A stretch of DNA of 64,000 nt from Saprospiraceae bacterium. Its GTDB lineage: Bacteria; Bacteroidota; Bacteroidia; Chitinophagales; Saprospiraceae. The notes below the pieces were generated by a model, which was given only the letters and a program-made list of their open reading frames with translations, ran no database searches and had not been told where the DNA came from. This document shows, in pieces, positions 25,663 through 35,312 of the stretch (within the stretch, counting starts at the first letter, position 1; every line of letters begins with the position of its first letter). Position numbers and translations under genes: made by a program. Location: the NCBI GenBank assembly GCA_016722295.1, contig JADKGL010000026.1, positions 539,501 to 603,500 on the forward strand, read 5' to 3'.

Positions 25663-27081
25663 TTATTTTTTCCACTTCATAGCGAGAACAATATTTCCAA
25701 CACGTTTTCCCAATCGCTCTCCACCTTCAGCATCCATGCGAAAATGAACACCTAAAGGAATTCTACTTTCTGCATTTTCATGAGCCATATCGGTAAAATT
25801 TTCGAAAAATCGTGGCGAGTTGATGATATGAGGATTATTTATATGACAGCTGTCATACATATTAATATTATTTCCAAATTCGTGTGCCAAAATAGTAGCT
25901 CCTGCCCAACCAAATGTAGAATGTCCAGATGGCCATGCTGGAAACGCTGGTGTAGATTCAAGCCATGGTAAGTTCCAATTTGGATCAATATAGCGACGAA
26001 TCATGCTTATTGGTCTTTCTATATTGTAAGCATATTTATTTTTCCAGGCACAAACACCCGCATCGTTTAGTGCTAGTCCAAGTTTTGCCATACATACAAC
26101 TGTTTTTTCTAGATCGCATTTGCTCTTTTGAAAAACTTGATCTGCTATTGCCACAAATCGAATCGGAGGACTGAAAGAATTTCCTACGACATCATCACTC
26201 CAAAATTGTGCGATATGAGCTAAATTTCCAGTTGGTGATTTTCTAACTTCCTCACATTGGTCATACACTTCCCGCATTTCATCATAGATTTCGGATGACG
26301 TGTCTGCATAATTGATTGGAAATTTATATGTTGGATTTATTAATTTGCTAGTATTAGGTACTGCAAAACTATAGACATCGCCCCAATAAGAAAACATCCC
26401 TTTTACACCTGGATTATAAGTCTGCCAAAAACCTTCTCCTAATATTCCATCAGCATGAGGCCTCGCTTTATCCTCTGAAACATATGCATCTCTAGCTAGT
26501 GCATCTTCTTGACTCCATGCCCAGACTGCCAAGGCCATTTCTTGACCCCAAGCTTTTGAATTATTTACATTGAGTGAGGCATTCTGAAGGATTTCTACAG
26601 TATATTCTTTTTCTAATTTTTGCTCTTGATCCTTGATTAGTTTTAATACATTCTGGGTTGTTTGGGGAGCTAGAAATTTGGCATTTTCAAAAAATTTGTG
26701 CATTAATAATCCATATGAAGCATTAATTGCAAGGGGGTAATGAATCCCTCGGCGATCATTTAATACAGGGAGTTGATTGCCGGGCGCAGGATGCTGTAAT
26801 TCAAATCGCAGACTTCGGTAATGCACCATACCAGGCAAACAAATCTCATATGCAGAATATGCCATATAAGACACTGCACGAGGCGCTGGTCCTGGTCTGT
26901 AAAACATTGCATCTTTCTCAATTTGCATTAAGAGTTCGTTCCACTCCCAGATCACCTTATTTGAATAATCTTTGACTAATTTGTGATCATCATTTGTTGG
27001 CTCTGGATTACATCCAATCAGGAACAAAAGAAAGACTAAAGGGATTATTTTTAAAAATCTATCCGTTTCGAATATGTTCAT
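25663..27081 (-). CDS. Vanadium-dependent haloperoxidase-like PAP2 lipoprotein
   Basis: 472 residues; lipobox LFLIGC near residue 24. The full vanadate/phosphate site of the PAP2 superfamily is present: KYAYNIERP (KxxxxxxRP), PSGHS with His387, and SRIPLGVHFRMD (SRxxxGxHxxxD). This pattern fits vanadium haloperoxidases and acid phosphatases; the sequence alone does not decide between them. It is predicted to be anchored in the periplasm or outer membrane. It stands alone, divergent from the histidine ammonia-lyase gene. Confidence 0.85.
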   Translation of the reverse strand: MNIFETDRFLKIIPLVFLLFLIGCNPEPTNDDHKLVKDYSNKVIWEWNELLMQIEKDAMFYRPGPAPRAVSYMAYSAYEICLPGMVHYRSLRFELQHPAPGNQLPVLNDRRGIHYPLAINASYGLLMHKFFENAKFLAPQTTQNVLKLIKDQEQKLEKEYTVEILQNASLNVNNSKAWGQEMALAVWAWSQEDALARDAYVSEDKARPHADGILGEGFWQTYNPGVKGMFSYWGDVYSFAVPNTSKLINPTYKFPINYADTSSEIYDEMREVYDQCEEVRKSPTGNLAHIAQFWSDDVVGNSFSPPIRFVAIADQVFQKSKCDLEKTVVCMAKLGLALNDAGVCAWKNKYAYNIERPISMIRRYIDPNWNLPWLESTPAFPAWPSGHSTFGWAGATILAHEFGNNINMYDSCHINNPHIINSPRFFENFTDMAHENAESRIPLGVHFRMDAEGGERLGKRVGNIVLAMKWKK

Positions 27082-27245
27082 ATTATTAAATTTGCAGCAC
27101 GAATCTAATAAATTTTTCGAAATACGTTAATTTTTTTTTGTTTTGGGTTCATTTGAATAGCTTTACTCATAGTATTTAATTTATTCAAAACATGTGAATT
27201 TTTACTCTTTTTTGCATTTGAACTAAAAACACTCTTTATTCTTTC

Positions 27246-27253
27246 TAATTTTG
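27246..27253 (+). promoter_or_regulatory. TAnnTTTG element before histidine ammonia-lyase
   Basis: TAATTTTG ends 4 nt before the ATG at 27258. A TTTG at 27217-27220 is 25 bp upstream, slightly further than in the better matches of this window. Confidence 0.4.
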
Positions 27254-27257
27254 CATT

Positions 27258-28754
27258 ATGGCAATAGCAAAAAAACTTCTTGATAAAGATTGGTCTATTA
27301 AAGATATTGTATCGATTTTTCAAAAAAAATCTAAAATCGAAATTGATAAGTCGACTGAGAATCTTGTTGTGAGGCAAAGACAAAAATTGGAGAAGCTGAT
27401 CAAATCAAAGTCTGAACCAATCTATGGAATCAATACTGGTTTTGGATCTTTATGTAATACTTTAGTAGCTCCTCAAGATCTTGAGATCCTACAAGAAAAT
27501 CTTATCAAATCACATGCTTGTGGTATCGGAAATCCTGTGACTGATGAGACAGTTCGTCTTATCTTGATTTTCAAAATTCTAAGTTTATCTAAAGGTAATA
27601 GCGCTATTAGAATTGAATTGCTTCAGTTCTTAGTTGATCTTTATAATAAAAATGGCATCGCTTATATTCCTGAATTTGGTTCATTAGGTGCATCAGGTGA
27701 TTTAGCGCCTTTGTCTCATTTATCACTATGTATATTAGGTCAGGGTAAAATGAAGTCAGGTGATAGTTGGTCCAATACGAAAGAAGTATTGGCAAAGAAA
27801 AAACTTAAACCTATAGGTCTTAAAGCTAAAGAAGGACTTGCATTGATCAATGGCACACAATATTCGTTAGCCTTACTATTTCAGGCAGTGGTGAAAGCGC
27901 GTAGATGTTATCATCTTTCGAATCTAGTATCAGCACTTTCGCTAGAAGCATTTAATGGGCGATTGGAAGCATTTGATCCAGCAATACAGAGATTGCGTAA
28001 TCAATCAGGTCAGATATCATGCGCTCAAGAATTTCTTGATTATTTTAAAACATCAAATATTCAGACTCGAAAGAAAGATGCAGTCCAAGATCCTTATTCT
28101 TTTCGTTGTATTCCACAAGTGCACGGTGCTAGTTTGGATGCGATCAAATATGTAGAGCAAATAGTTCAAAATGAAATTAATTCTGTTACAGACAATCCAT
28201 TATTGATCGATGACGATTTAATTCTTTCTGGTGGAAATTTTCATGCACAAGCATTAGCATTAGCCGCAGATTTTTTAAGTATAGCAGTGTCAGAACTTGG
28301 GAGTATTTCTGAAAGGAGATCGTATCAATTAGTGAGTGGCAATCGAGGATTACCAGATTTTTTAGCTGGCAATCCTGGTTTAGAATCTGGATACATGATT
28401 GTACAATATGCAGTGGCATCAATAGCTAGTTTAAATAAAAGCTTAGCCACTCCATCGAGTGTTGATTCCATCATAAGTTCAAAAGCACAAGAAGACCATG
28501 TGAGTATGGCACCAAATGCATCATGGAAATGTTTGAAAATACTTGATAATGTAGAACAAATTCTAAGCATAGAATGGTTGATCGCAGCAAGAGCAATTGA
28601 GTTCGGTCGAGATATAAAACTTGATAAAAATCTACAATCAATTTTTACAAAGTATAGAAAAATAGTAGCTTTTCAAAAAAGTGACCATATTCCTCAAGAA
28701 CTTTATGCACCAACAACTCAGTTCTTAAGTACAATAACTTGTCCAGTGCAATAA
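27258..28754 (+). CDS. hutH: Histidine ammonia-lyase (aromatic amino acid lyase)
   Basis: 498 residues. GASGDLAPLSHL contains the Ala145-Ser146-Gly147 triplet that cyclises into the MIO cofactor; YGINTGFGSL near the start and SVTDNPLLIDDD are further family signatures. It removes ammonia from histidine to give urocanate, though phenylalanine or tyrosine lyases share the same fold. No other hut gene is nearby, so a catabolic hut operon is not supported here. The stop overlaps the start of the next gene by one base (TAATG). Confidence 0.88.
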   Translation: MAIAKKLLDKDWSIKDIVSIFQKKSKIEIDKSTENLVVRQRQKLEKLIKSKSEPIYGINTGFGSLCNTLVAPQDLEILQENLIKSHACGIGNPVTDETVRLILIFKILSLSKGNSAIRIELLQFLVDLYNKNGIAYIPEFGSLGASGDLAPLSHLSLCILGQGKMKSGDSWSNTKEVLAKKKLKPIGLKAKEGLALINGTQYSLALLFQAVVKARRCYHLSNLVSALSLEAFNGRLEAFDPAIQRLRNQSGQISCAQEFLDYFKTSNIQTRKKDAVQDPYSFRCIPQVHGASLDAIKYVEQIVQNEINSVTDNPLLIDDDLILSGGNFHAQALALAADFLSIAVSELGSISERRSYQLVSGNRGLPDFLAGNPGLESGYMIVQYAVASIASLNKSLATPSSVDSIISSKAQEDHVSMAPNASWKCLKILDNVEQILSIEWLIAARAIEFGRDIKLDKNLQSIFTKYRKIVAFQKSDHIPQELYAPTTQFLSTITCPVQ

Positions 28755-29860
28755 TGAAATCTATTGCCTTATTTTTAATGTGCACCCAATTTTTAGTTGC
28801 TCAAAAAAAGCATTTCCATGCTATAGAATACAATCTTTCCTTTTTACAAAAACATTCTCCAAGAATGAACTTTGATCCAGAAGGTCTTTCACATGGAATT
28901 GAATATAGATTTTTTAAACAAAGTTCAGGATGTAAACATTGGGAAAATTATTACAATGCACCGAGAATTGGATTTCTAGCTAAGTTTCTTTATCTTGGTA
29001 ATCCAAATCAAATATTAGGTCATGCTTTTTCAATTTATCCATTTTTAGAAATGGATTTTGGAAAAAGATTTCACTTATTATTAAGTGATGGCATTGCTTA
29101 TTTTGACAGTCCATTTCACATTAAGAAAAATCCAAAACAAAATGCAATCGGTTCTCACTGGAATCGAAGTATATGTATCAAAGGTCAATGGAGAATTTAT
29201 AGAAATAGATATTTTGATTTTTTTTCCGGAATAGGTTTTACTCATTATTCAAACGGTGCATATGATTCACCCAATTTAGGTTTGAACTATCCCTCATTGG
29301 ACTTTCATTTGCGACAAAAATCAGTTGAATTAAATCCTTTTGTCAAGAATAAAAATGCAGCTAGAATTTATTCAAAATGGTCTACATCATTGCGGACTGG
29401 ATTGGCATTAAAAGAATTAAAAACGACTGGTGGACCTAAATTTTTTGTTTATACTTTGAGTGTAGATGCTGGTTATCATTATAGTGATTATAAAGCAATC
29501 CAATTTGGAGCCGAATCAGAATATCATGCTGTATCTCCTTACTTTTATGAACATACATCTGCGGTAGAAAACGTAAATCCTTTTCAATTGGCACTGCGAC
29601 ATCAATTATTTGTAGCGCATGAATGGCTATTAGGAAAGACATCAGTTTCACTTAGTGCAGGATATCGATTGAACAAAGATATTTTGTTGGGTGGTTATTC
29701 GTTTTATAATAAATTGAATGTGAGCTATCATTTGCCAAGATTATTCCGAGTAGTTGAGCCAATTGTTGGAATTTCTCTAAAAGCAAATTTTGGAGTGGCG
29801 GATCATATGGCATTGTATTTTGGTTTGCGTTGGCATAAACTGAAGTCTAGTTCTAATTAA
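28754..29860 (+). CDS. PagL-like lipid A deacylase / acyloxyacyl hydrolase family
   Basis: 368 residues from the ATG at 28754, coupled by a TAATG overlap to the ammonia-lyase; upstream codons in frame belong to the latter. A signal peptide covers about 1-16 (ending LVAQ). The segment GIGFTHYSNGAYDSPNLGLN matches the H-x-S-N-G catalytic motif of PagL, the outer-membrane barrel that removes the 3-O-acyl chain of lipid A. It is much longer than Pseudomonas PagL (about 170 residues), so extra barrel strands or a distinct substrate are possible. Confidence 0.75.
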   Translation: MKSIALFLMCTQFLVAQKKHFHAIEYNLSFLQKHSPRMNFDPEGLSHGIEYRFFKQSSGCKHWENYYNAPRIGFLAKFLYLGNPNQILGHAFSIYPFLEMDFGKRFHLLLSDGIAYFDSPFHIKKNPKQNAIGSHWNRSICIKGQWRIYRNRYFDFFSGIGFTHYSNGAYDSPNLGLNYPSLDFHLRQKSVELNPFVKNKNAARIYSKWSTSLRTGLALKELKTTGGPKFFVYTLSVDAGYHYSDYKAIQFGAESEYHAVSPYFYEHTSAVENVNPFQLALRHQLFVAHEWLLGKTSVSLSAGYRLNKDILLGGYSFYNKLNVSYHLPRLFRVVEPIVGISLKANFGVADHMALYFGLRWHKLKSSSN

Positions 29861-29950
29861 AATTTTTTCTGAGGTATTTGTCTATTTAAAGTTTCTTGTT
29901 TATCAAGCAGCATTTTTAAATTAGGATTCGTTATCCAGAAAACATGTATT

Positions 29951-30754
29951 ATGAAAACAAATAATTTTTCTCGCGAAACTATGGATGACATTGTATTTGA
30001 ACACAGAAATAAAACTTATGGCGCATACTCACTCCGCAAAATGTACAATCAAAATATGAGCAAAGGCTTATTTTTCTCTTGTACATTATTTAGCCTACTT
30101 TTTCTTTATAGGCCTTCTGTCAATGAAGTTATTTCTAAAGAGATTTGTGAATTTCACTTGCAAGAAATACATGAAGTTTATATCAATCATACTATTCCCA
30201 AATATTATCCTCCGATTCAATCACAAACTGCAACTAGATCCGAAATCTTTAGAGTAGTGCCAGAAGAAACAAAGATTGTCGAAACTCCTGAAGTGAAAGA
30301 GCCACCTGTCCAATCAAATAGTAATACATCTGAGCAAGGAACTGCTGCAGGGTTTGGTGAAAGCCATGGTAATATTGGAGAAGGGACTACTTCAGAATTT
30401 TCTTCTGTAGTAGATGAGCCTCCAGTAGTTAAGCCAACTGTAAATCAAACTTATGCAGAAGTGATGCCAGAATTTGAAGGTGGGTATGAAGCATTATTGA
30501 AATATTTACAAAAAAATATCAAGTATCCATCTATTGCAAAAGAAAATCAAATCGAAGGAAAAGTAGTGCTCAATTTTGTGGTGAACACTGAAGGAGAATT
30601 ATCTCATGTAAGTGTGATCAGAGGAATAGGTGGAGGCTGCGATGAAGAAGCTATAAGAGTTGTATCAGCAATGCCAAAGTGGAAACCAGGAAGACATAAT
30701 GGAAAAACCGTTCCTGTTCGATTTACTCTACCTATTTCATTTCGATTGGACTAA
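29951..30754 (+). CDS. tonB: TonB family protein
   Basis: 267 residues. There is an N-terminal motif region (DIVFEHRNKTYGAYSLRK) and one transmembrane helix (about 35-52), a Pro/Glu-rich periplasmic spacer (about 95-165), and a TonB C-terminal domain from about 175 (MPEFEGGYEALLKYLQKNI, YPSIAKENQIEGKV, WKPGRHNGKTVPVRFTLPI). TonB transfers proton-motive energy to outer-membrane receptors. ExbB and ExbD are not adjacent, and no receptor is next to it. Confidence 0.9.
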   Translation: MKTNNFSRETMDDIVFEHRNKTYGAYSLRKMYNQNMSKGLFFSCTLFSLLFLYRPSVNEVISKEICEFHLQEIHEVYINHTIPKYYPPIQSQTATRSEIFRVVPEETKIVETPEVKEPPVQSNSNTSEQGTAAGFGESHGNIGEGTTSEFSSVVDEPPVVKPTVNQTYAEVMPEFEGGYEALLKYLQKNIKYPSIAKENQIEGKVVLNFVVNTEGELSHVSVIRGIGGGCDEEAIRVVSAMPKWKPGRHNGKTVPVRFTLPISFRLD

Positions 30755-30765
30755 TTTATTTTAAG

Positions 30766-31020
30766 TCAATACTTAAAGTATACAAACAATCGGCCAAAGT
30801 TCTTGCTGTCTTTTACGGTGCGATGGATCTTGCTTTTGATGTGTGGTTGATCGAGGAATCGGAGTACTTTTTTCTTTAATTGTCCGCTGCCTTTACCTGG
30901 GATAATTTCAACTTCTTCAATACGACGATCCATTGCATCTACAAGAATATCTTCTAGAGCACGATCGATTTCTTTACCCTTGTTGAATATTTCATGTAGA
31001 TCTAATTTTAATTTAGCCAT
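30766..31020 (-). CDS. Small Smr-domain protein
   Basis: 84 residues consisting almost entirely of an Smr domain: LDLHEI at the start, ALEDILVDAMDRRIEEVEII and the conserved PGKGSGQLKKKVLRFL loop and helix. Smr domains bind or cut nucleic acids in MutS2 and stand-alone proteins. It is expected to be cytoplasmic. It lies behind mscL, with a terminator hairpin between them. Confidence 0.85.
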   Translation of the reverse strand: MAKLKLDLHEIFNKGKEIDRALEDILVDAMDRRIEEVEIIPGKGSGQLKKKVLRFLDQPHIKSKIHRTVKDSKNFGRLFVYFKY

Positions 31021-31045
31021 ATATTTCTATTAATGCGATAAATAA

Positions 31046-31080
31046 AAAATGCCGCGGTAAAAAATTACGGCGGCATTTTA
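31046..31080 (-). terminator. Hairpin terminator between mscL and smr gene
   Basis: A 15-bp stem (31046-31060 with 31065-31079, one mismatch) and a 4-nt loop, with T runs on both sides; it lies 17 bp after the mscL stop and can act in both directions. Confidence 0.8.
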
Positions 31081-31096
31081 TAGTAAAAGGTTCAGC

Positions 31097-31489
31097 TTAT
31101 CTCTTTAATAAATCTCTGATTTGAGTCAATAGATCTTCAGTAGAAGGTCCTGCTGCTGCTGGTGGTTCTTTCATTTTATTTGCACCTTTAACAATTAGGA
31201 ACATCACCCATGCAATAATTAAAAAATTAATTATTGTAGTAATAAATTTACCATAAGATATAGCAGATTTTGGTGTCATCACCTTTCCATCGGCTCCTAA
31301 TACTTCAGGTGCCAATAGGTATTCAGCTTTTGCTAAATCACCTACTTGGAAAATTTTTCCTACTACTGGCATAAACATACCATCGACAAACGCATTTACA
31401 ATAGCTCCAAAAGCGGTAGCCATTACGAGACCGACTGCAATATCAATAAGGTTTCCCTTAATTGCAAAATCTTTAAATTCTTTGAACAT
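31097..31489 (-). CDS. mscL: Large-conductance mechanosensitive channel MscL
   Basis: 130 residues. The N-terminal amphipathic helix MFKEFKDFAIKGNLIDIAVG runs into the first pore helix (GLVMATAFGAIVNAFVDG). The periplasmic loop and second helix (FITTIINFLIIAWVMFLIVKG) follow, and a cytoplasmic helix with LTQIRDLLKR ends the protein. The homopentameric channel opens on osmotic downshock in the inner membrane. Confidence 0.96.
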   Translation of the reverse strand: MFKEFKDFAIKGNLIDIAVGLVMATAFGAIVNAFVDGMFMPVVGKIFQVGDLAKAEYLLAPEVLGADGKVMTPKSAISYGKFITTIINFLIIAWVMFLIVKGANKMKEPPAAAGPSTEDLLTQIRDLLKR

Positions 31490-31606
31490 AGACTAAGGTT
31501 TAAGTTTTGATTGAATAAAAAAAATGATTAATACTGAGTTTAGACTCAAGTAAAAATCTTAGTCACAAAGATAAATAATAAAAATTTATATATGATTTTT
31601 TTACTA

Positions 31607-33883
31607 TTAAGAATTTAACTCTTTTCGAATCTTATTCAATGCAGAACCCTCTCTCACCCATTCGATCTGTGCTAGATTATAGGTGTGATTTAGTTTAATT
31701 TTATCAGTACCACCATCAGCATGATGAAGAGTCATGAATAATGGTTTGCCTGGCTTCATTGTATTAAATCCTTGAATACTGATGGTATCGTCTTGTCTGA
31801 TTTTTTCATAATCTGCAGATAAAGCAAAAGTCAATGCCAACATTCCTTGTTTTTTGAGATTCGTCTCATGGATTCTTGCGAATGATTTGACGATCACAGC
31901 TCGAACACCAAGAAATCTAGGCTCCATGGCAGCGTGCTCCCTTGATGAACCTTCGCCATAATTTTCTTCACCAATGACGACTGTGCCAATCTTAGCTTTT
32001 TGATAAAGTTTGGCTGATTCTGGAACGCCCTTATATTCATTGGTCACATAATTCAAGACCTTGTTTGCTTCGCCGTTGAAACTATTGATAGCACCAATAA
32101 GACAGTTGTTCGAAATATTTTCAAGATGACCTCTGAATTCTAACCAAGGTCCAGCCATTGAAATATGGTCTGTGGTACATTTTCCTTTTGCTTTTATTAA
32201 AAGTCTAAGTCCTTTAAGATTAGATGATTTGATCGGTTTGAAAGGTTTTAGTAATTGTAGTCTTTTACTTCCACGCTTTACTTTAATTTCGATATTTTCG
32301 CCATTATTTGCAGGTGCTTCAAAACCAGCATCTTTGACTTCAAATCCTTTTGGAGGTAGTTCCGATCCTGTCGGTGGATCTAATTTTACTCTTTCCCCTT
32401 TATCATTTACCAATGTATCAACCAATGGGTTGAAGGTTAATTTTCCAGCTATAGCTAATGCGGTTACAATTTCAGGAGAGGCAACGAAGGCATGTGTATT
32501 CGCATTGCCATCGTTACGTTTTGAAAAGTTTCTATTGAATGAAGTTATAATTGAATTCTTTTTAGTTGGGTCTGCCATATGTCTTTGCCACTGTCCAATA
32601 CAAGGACCACATGCATTGGCAAGTACCACACCTCCCATTTTTGTAAATGCTTTTAAGATGCCATCTCGATCAACGGTATAACGTATTTGTTCAGAGCCTG
32701 GTGTCACAGTAAATTCAGATTTCACACGTAACCCTTTTTTCAAAGCCTGATTGGCAATTGAAGCAGCACGAGTTAAATCTTCATATGATGAGTTTGTACA
32801 TGATCCAATGAGTCCGACCTCTAATGTTTCTGGATAATTATTATCACGCACAGCAGATGCAAATTTTGAAATTGGCCATGCTAAATCTGGCGTAAACGGT
32901 CCATTAACATGTGGCTCCAATGTTGATAAGTCAATCTCAATGACTTGATCAAAATAGCGTGTTGGATATTCGTAACATTCAGGATCGCCAGTTAAATCAG
33001 CTGCTACTTTGTCACACATATCAGCAACTACTGCTCGATCTGTGTTTTTCAAATAACGTGACATGGATTCGTCATAACCAAATGTTGATGTGGTTGCACC
33101 AATCTCTGCACCCATATTACAGATCGTGCCTTTTCCTGTACAAGAAAGACTTTTAGCACCTTCACCGAAGTACTCTACAATAGCACCTGTTCCTCCTTTC
33201 ACTGTAAGGATACCTGCGACTTTTAAGATTACATCTTTGGGTGATGTCCAGCCTGATAATTTTCCGTTCAATTTGATACCAATTATTTTTGGCATTTTTA
33301 ATTCCCAAGGCATTCCCACCATTACATCTACTGCATCAGCTCCACCAACACCTATCGCAAGCATACCAAGTCCACCTGCATTCGGTGTATGTGAGTCAGT
33401 TCCTATCATCAATCCACCAGGGAATGCATAATTCTCAAGGACGATTTGATGGATAATTCCAGCACCTGGTTTCCAAAATCCAATGCCATATTTATTTGAA
33501 ATCTCCTTTAGGAAATGATAGACTTCTTTATTGTCTTTATTTGCTGCCTTTAGATCCGATTTTGCACCATGTTCTGCAAGGATCAAATGATCGCAGTGCA
33601 CTGTAGAAGGTACAGCAGTCTTGCTTTTACCACAGGTCATGAACTGTAATAAAGCCATCTGAGCTGTCGCATCTTGCATTGCTACTCTGTCTGGAGCAAA
33701 AAATACGTATTCCTTTCCACGTCCAAAATCAGACAATCCTGAATCTTGATGAACGTGGGAATACAATATTTTTTCAGTAAGAGTCAATGGCCTGTTTAAT
33801 GTTTTTCTTGCTCTTTGAATTCTTGCAGACAAGGAATTGTAATAAGTTTTTAACATTTCCAAATCAAAAGGCTGTGTATTCAT
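31607..33883 (-). CDS. acnA: Aconitate hydratase
   Basis: 758 residues, the length of mitochondrial-type aconitases. The [4Fe-4S] cysteines are seen in GSCTNSSYEDL and ANACGPCIGQWQRH; GTDSHTPNAGG and GEGSSREHAAMEPRFLG are substrate-binding signatures. It interconverts citrate and isocitrate in the TCA cycle. A TAAATTTG on the minus strand (33922-33929) about 38 bp upstream could be its -7 element. Next to the E2 gene of 2-oxoglutarate dehydrogenase, in divergent orientation. Confidence 0.96.
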   Translation of the reverse strand: MNTQPFDLEMLKTYYNSLSARIQRARKTLNRPLTLTEKILYSHVHQDSGLSDFGRGKEYVFFAPDRVAMQDATAQMALLQFMTCGKSKTAVPSTVHCDHLILAEHGAKSDLKAANKDNKEVYHFLKEISNKYGIGFWKPGAGIIHQIVLENYAFPGGLMIGTDSHTPNAGGLGMLAIGVGGADAVDVMVGMPWELKMPKIIGIKLNGKLSGWTSPKDVILKVAGILTVKGGTGAIVEYFGEGAKSLSCTGKGTICNMGAEIGATTSTFGYDESMSRYLKNTDRAVVADMCDKVAADLTGDPECYEYPTRYFDQVIEIDLSTLEPHVNGPFTPDLAWPISKFASAVRDNNYPETLEVGLIGSCTNSSYEDLTRAASIANQALKKGLRVKSEFTVTPGSEQIRYTVDRDGILKAFTKMGGVVLANACGPCIGQWQRHMADPTKKNSIITSFNRNFSKRNDGNANTHAFVASPEIVTALAIAGKLTFNPLVDTLVNDKGERVKLDPPTGSELPPKGFEVKDAGFEAPANNGENIEIKVKRGSKRLQLLKPFKPIKSSNLKGLRLLIKAKGKCTTDHISMAGPWLEFRGHLENISNNCLIGAINSFNGEANKVLNYVTNEYKGVPESAKLYQKAKIGTVVIGEENYGEGSSREHAAMEPRFLGVRAVIVKSFARIHETNLKKQGMLALTFALSADYEKIRQDDTISIQGFNTMKPGKPLFMTLHHADGGTDKIKLNHTYNLAQIEWVREGSALNKIRKELNS

Positions 33884-34049
33884 TTTATGATTCGTTTAAG
33901 TATACCATATAAATAGCGGCGCAAATTTACAACGGTTTTTACTAATTATTTAGTGAAAAAAACAAGTATTGTGCGAAAATAGTTTAGATTAGACTAATAT
34001 ATATTTTAGTCTATATTAAATATTTAAAAGCCATTTGCGAAAATCATTC

Positions 34050-34057
34050 TACTTTTG
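34050..34057 (+). promoter_or_regulatory. TAnnTTTG element before 2-oxoglutarate dehydrogenase E2
   Basis: TACTTTTG ends 20 nt before the ATG at 34078. No TTG at the usual spacing was found, so this is half a consensus. Confidence 0.35.
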
Positions 34058-34077
34058 TGATAAATAAAAAACTAAAA

Positions 34078-35280
34078 ATGGCAGTGATCGAGTTAAAAGT
34101 TCCTTCTATAGGTGAATCTGTAACCGAGGTTACTTTGGTCAAAATTTTAAAAAGCCAAGGGTCATTAGTCAAATTGGATGATCCACTTTGCGAGTTTGAA
34201 TCTGATAAAGCTACTTTTGAATTACCCTCCGAGGCCAATGGTAAAATAACTTGGTTGGTAACTGAAGGTCAAGATTTAAAAGTTGGAGATGTCGTAGCAA
34301 AGATTGATACTGAAGTTAATGATTCGGTCTCAGAAACTCCTCCTGCTATAAATGAAAAAATCGAAACAAAAGAACATCCAGCAAAGCAGCACCCTTCGCC
34401 ATCAGCAGCAAAAGTAATGCGCGAAAAAAATATCGACTCTAATCAAATAGAAGGAACGGGAAAAGATGGAAGAATCACACTCCAAGATGCTAAATCTCAT
34501 ATTCCAGCTGAAATTCCAGCTCCAAAGCCAGTTCAAGAAAGTTCAATGTCATCCAATTCAGCAAATACAATACTCAACGAAAGATCGGAACGAAGAGAAA
34601 AAATGTCGCGCATGAGGAGAACCATTGCTAAACGCCTGGTCTCTGTGAAGAACGAAACAGCCATGCTGACTACGTTTAATGAAATTGATATGACAAATAT
34701 CATGGAACTGCGCAATAAGTACAATGAAGCCTATCTTGCAAAACATGGAATTAAAATTGGATTCATGTCTTTGTTTGCCAAAGCCTGTGCAAACGTACTT
34801 ATGCAAATGCCTGAAGTAAATGCTTTCGTAGATGGTGAAGATTTAATCTATCATAACTATGTAGACATATCATTAGCAATTTCTACACCGAATGGGCTTG
34901 TAGTACCACCAATTCGAAATGTTGAATCATTGAGTTTTCATGAATTTGAATTTAAACTTAAAGTATTAGCAGAAAAAGCTCGGTCTGGTAAATTAAGCTT
35001 GGAAGAAATGTCAGGAGGTACATTTACAATTACAAATGGTGGCGTATTTGGATCCTTAATGAGTACACCAATCATCAATGAACCTCAATCAGCTATATTA
35101 GGGATGCATGCTATCAAGGACAGACCTATTGCATTAAATGGTCAAGTCGTGATCAGACCGATGATGTATCTCGCATTATCATATGATCATCGAGTAATAG
35201 ATGGAAGTTCTTCAGTGACATTTTTAGTTCGTGTAAAAGAGCTTTTGGAAGATCCAATGAAACTTTTTTTAGAAATATAA
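34078..35280 (+). CDS. sucB: Dihydrolipoamide succinyltransferase (2-oxoglutarate dehydrogenase E2)
   Basis: 400 residues from the ATG at 34078; a GTG seven codons upstream is less likely. The lipoyl domain (1-78) carries Lys44 in EFESDKATFELP. A peripheral-subunit-binding segment (about 110-145, SPSAAKVMREKNID) and the catalytic domain follow, with His371 and Asp375 in SYDHRVIDG. It passes succinyl groups to CoA in the TCA cycle. The E1 (sucA) gene is not adjacent. The PTIGESVTEV-like start and single lipoyl domain support E2o over the pyruvate enzyme. Confidence 0.92.
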   Translation: MAVIELKVPSIGESVTEVTLVKILKSQGSLVKLDDPLCEFESDKATFELPSEANGKITWLVTEGQDLKVGDVVAKIDTEVNDSVSETPPAINEKIETKEHPAKQHPSPSAAKVMREKNIDSNQIEGTGKDGRITLQDAKSHIPAEIPAPKPVQESSMSSNSANTILNERSERREKMSRMRRTIAKRLVSVKNETAMLTTFNEIDMTNIMELRNKYNEAYLAKHGIKIGFMSLFAKACANVLMQMPEVNAFVDGEDLIYHNYVDISLAISTPNGLVVPPIRNVESLSFHEFEFKLKVLAEKARSGKLSLEEMSGGTFTITNGGVFGSLMSTPIINEPQSAILGMHAIKDRPIALNGQVVIRPMMYLALSYDHRVIDGSSSVTFLVRVKELLEDPMKLFLEI

Positions 35281-35312
35281 TTATACATATCTTAGCAAAA
35301 ATATAAATTCAA

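Noticed and set aside
31046..31080. Riboswitch or small RNA between mscL and the Smr gene
   Set aside because: A single stem with T runs in a short gap is better read as a terminator.
32172..32681. A 169-codon open frame on the plus strand
   Set aside because: It lies wholly antisense to the strongly supported aconitase gene and has no motif of its own.
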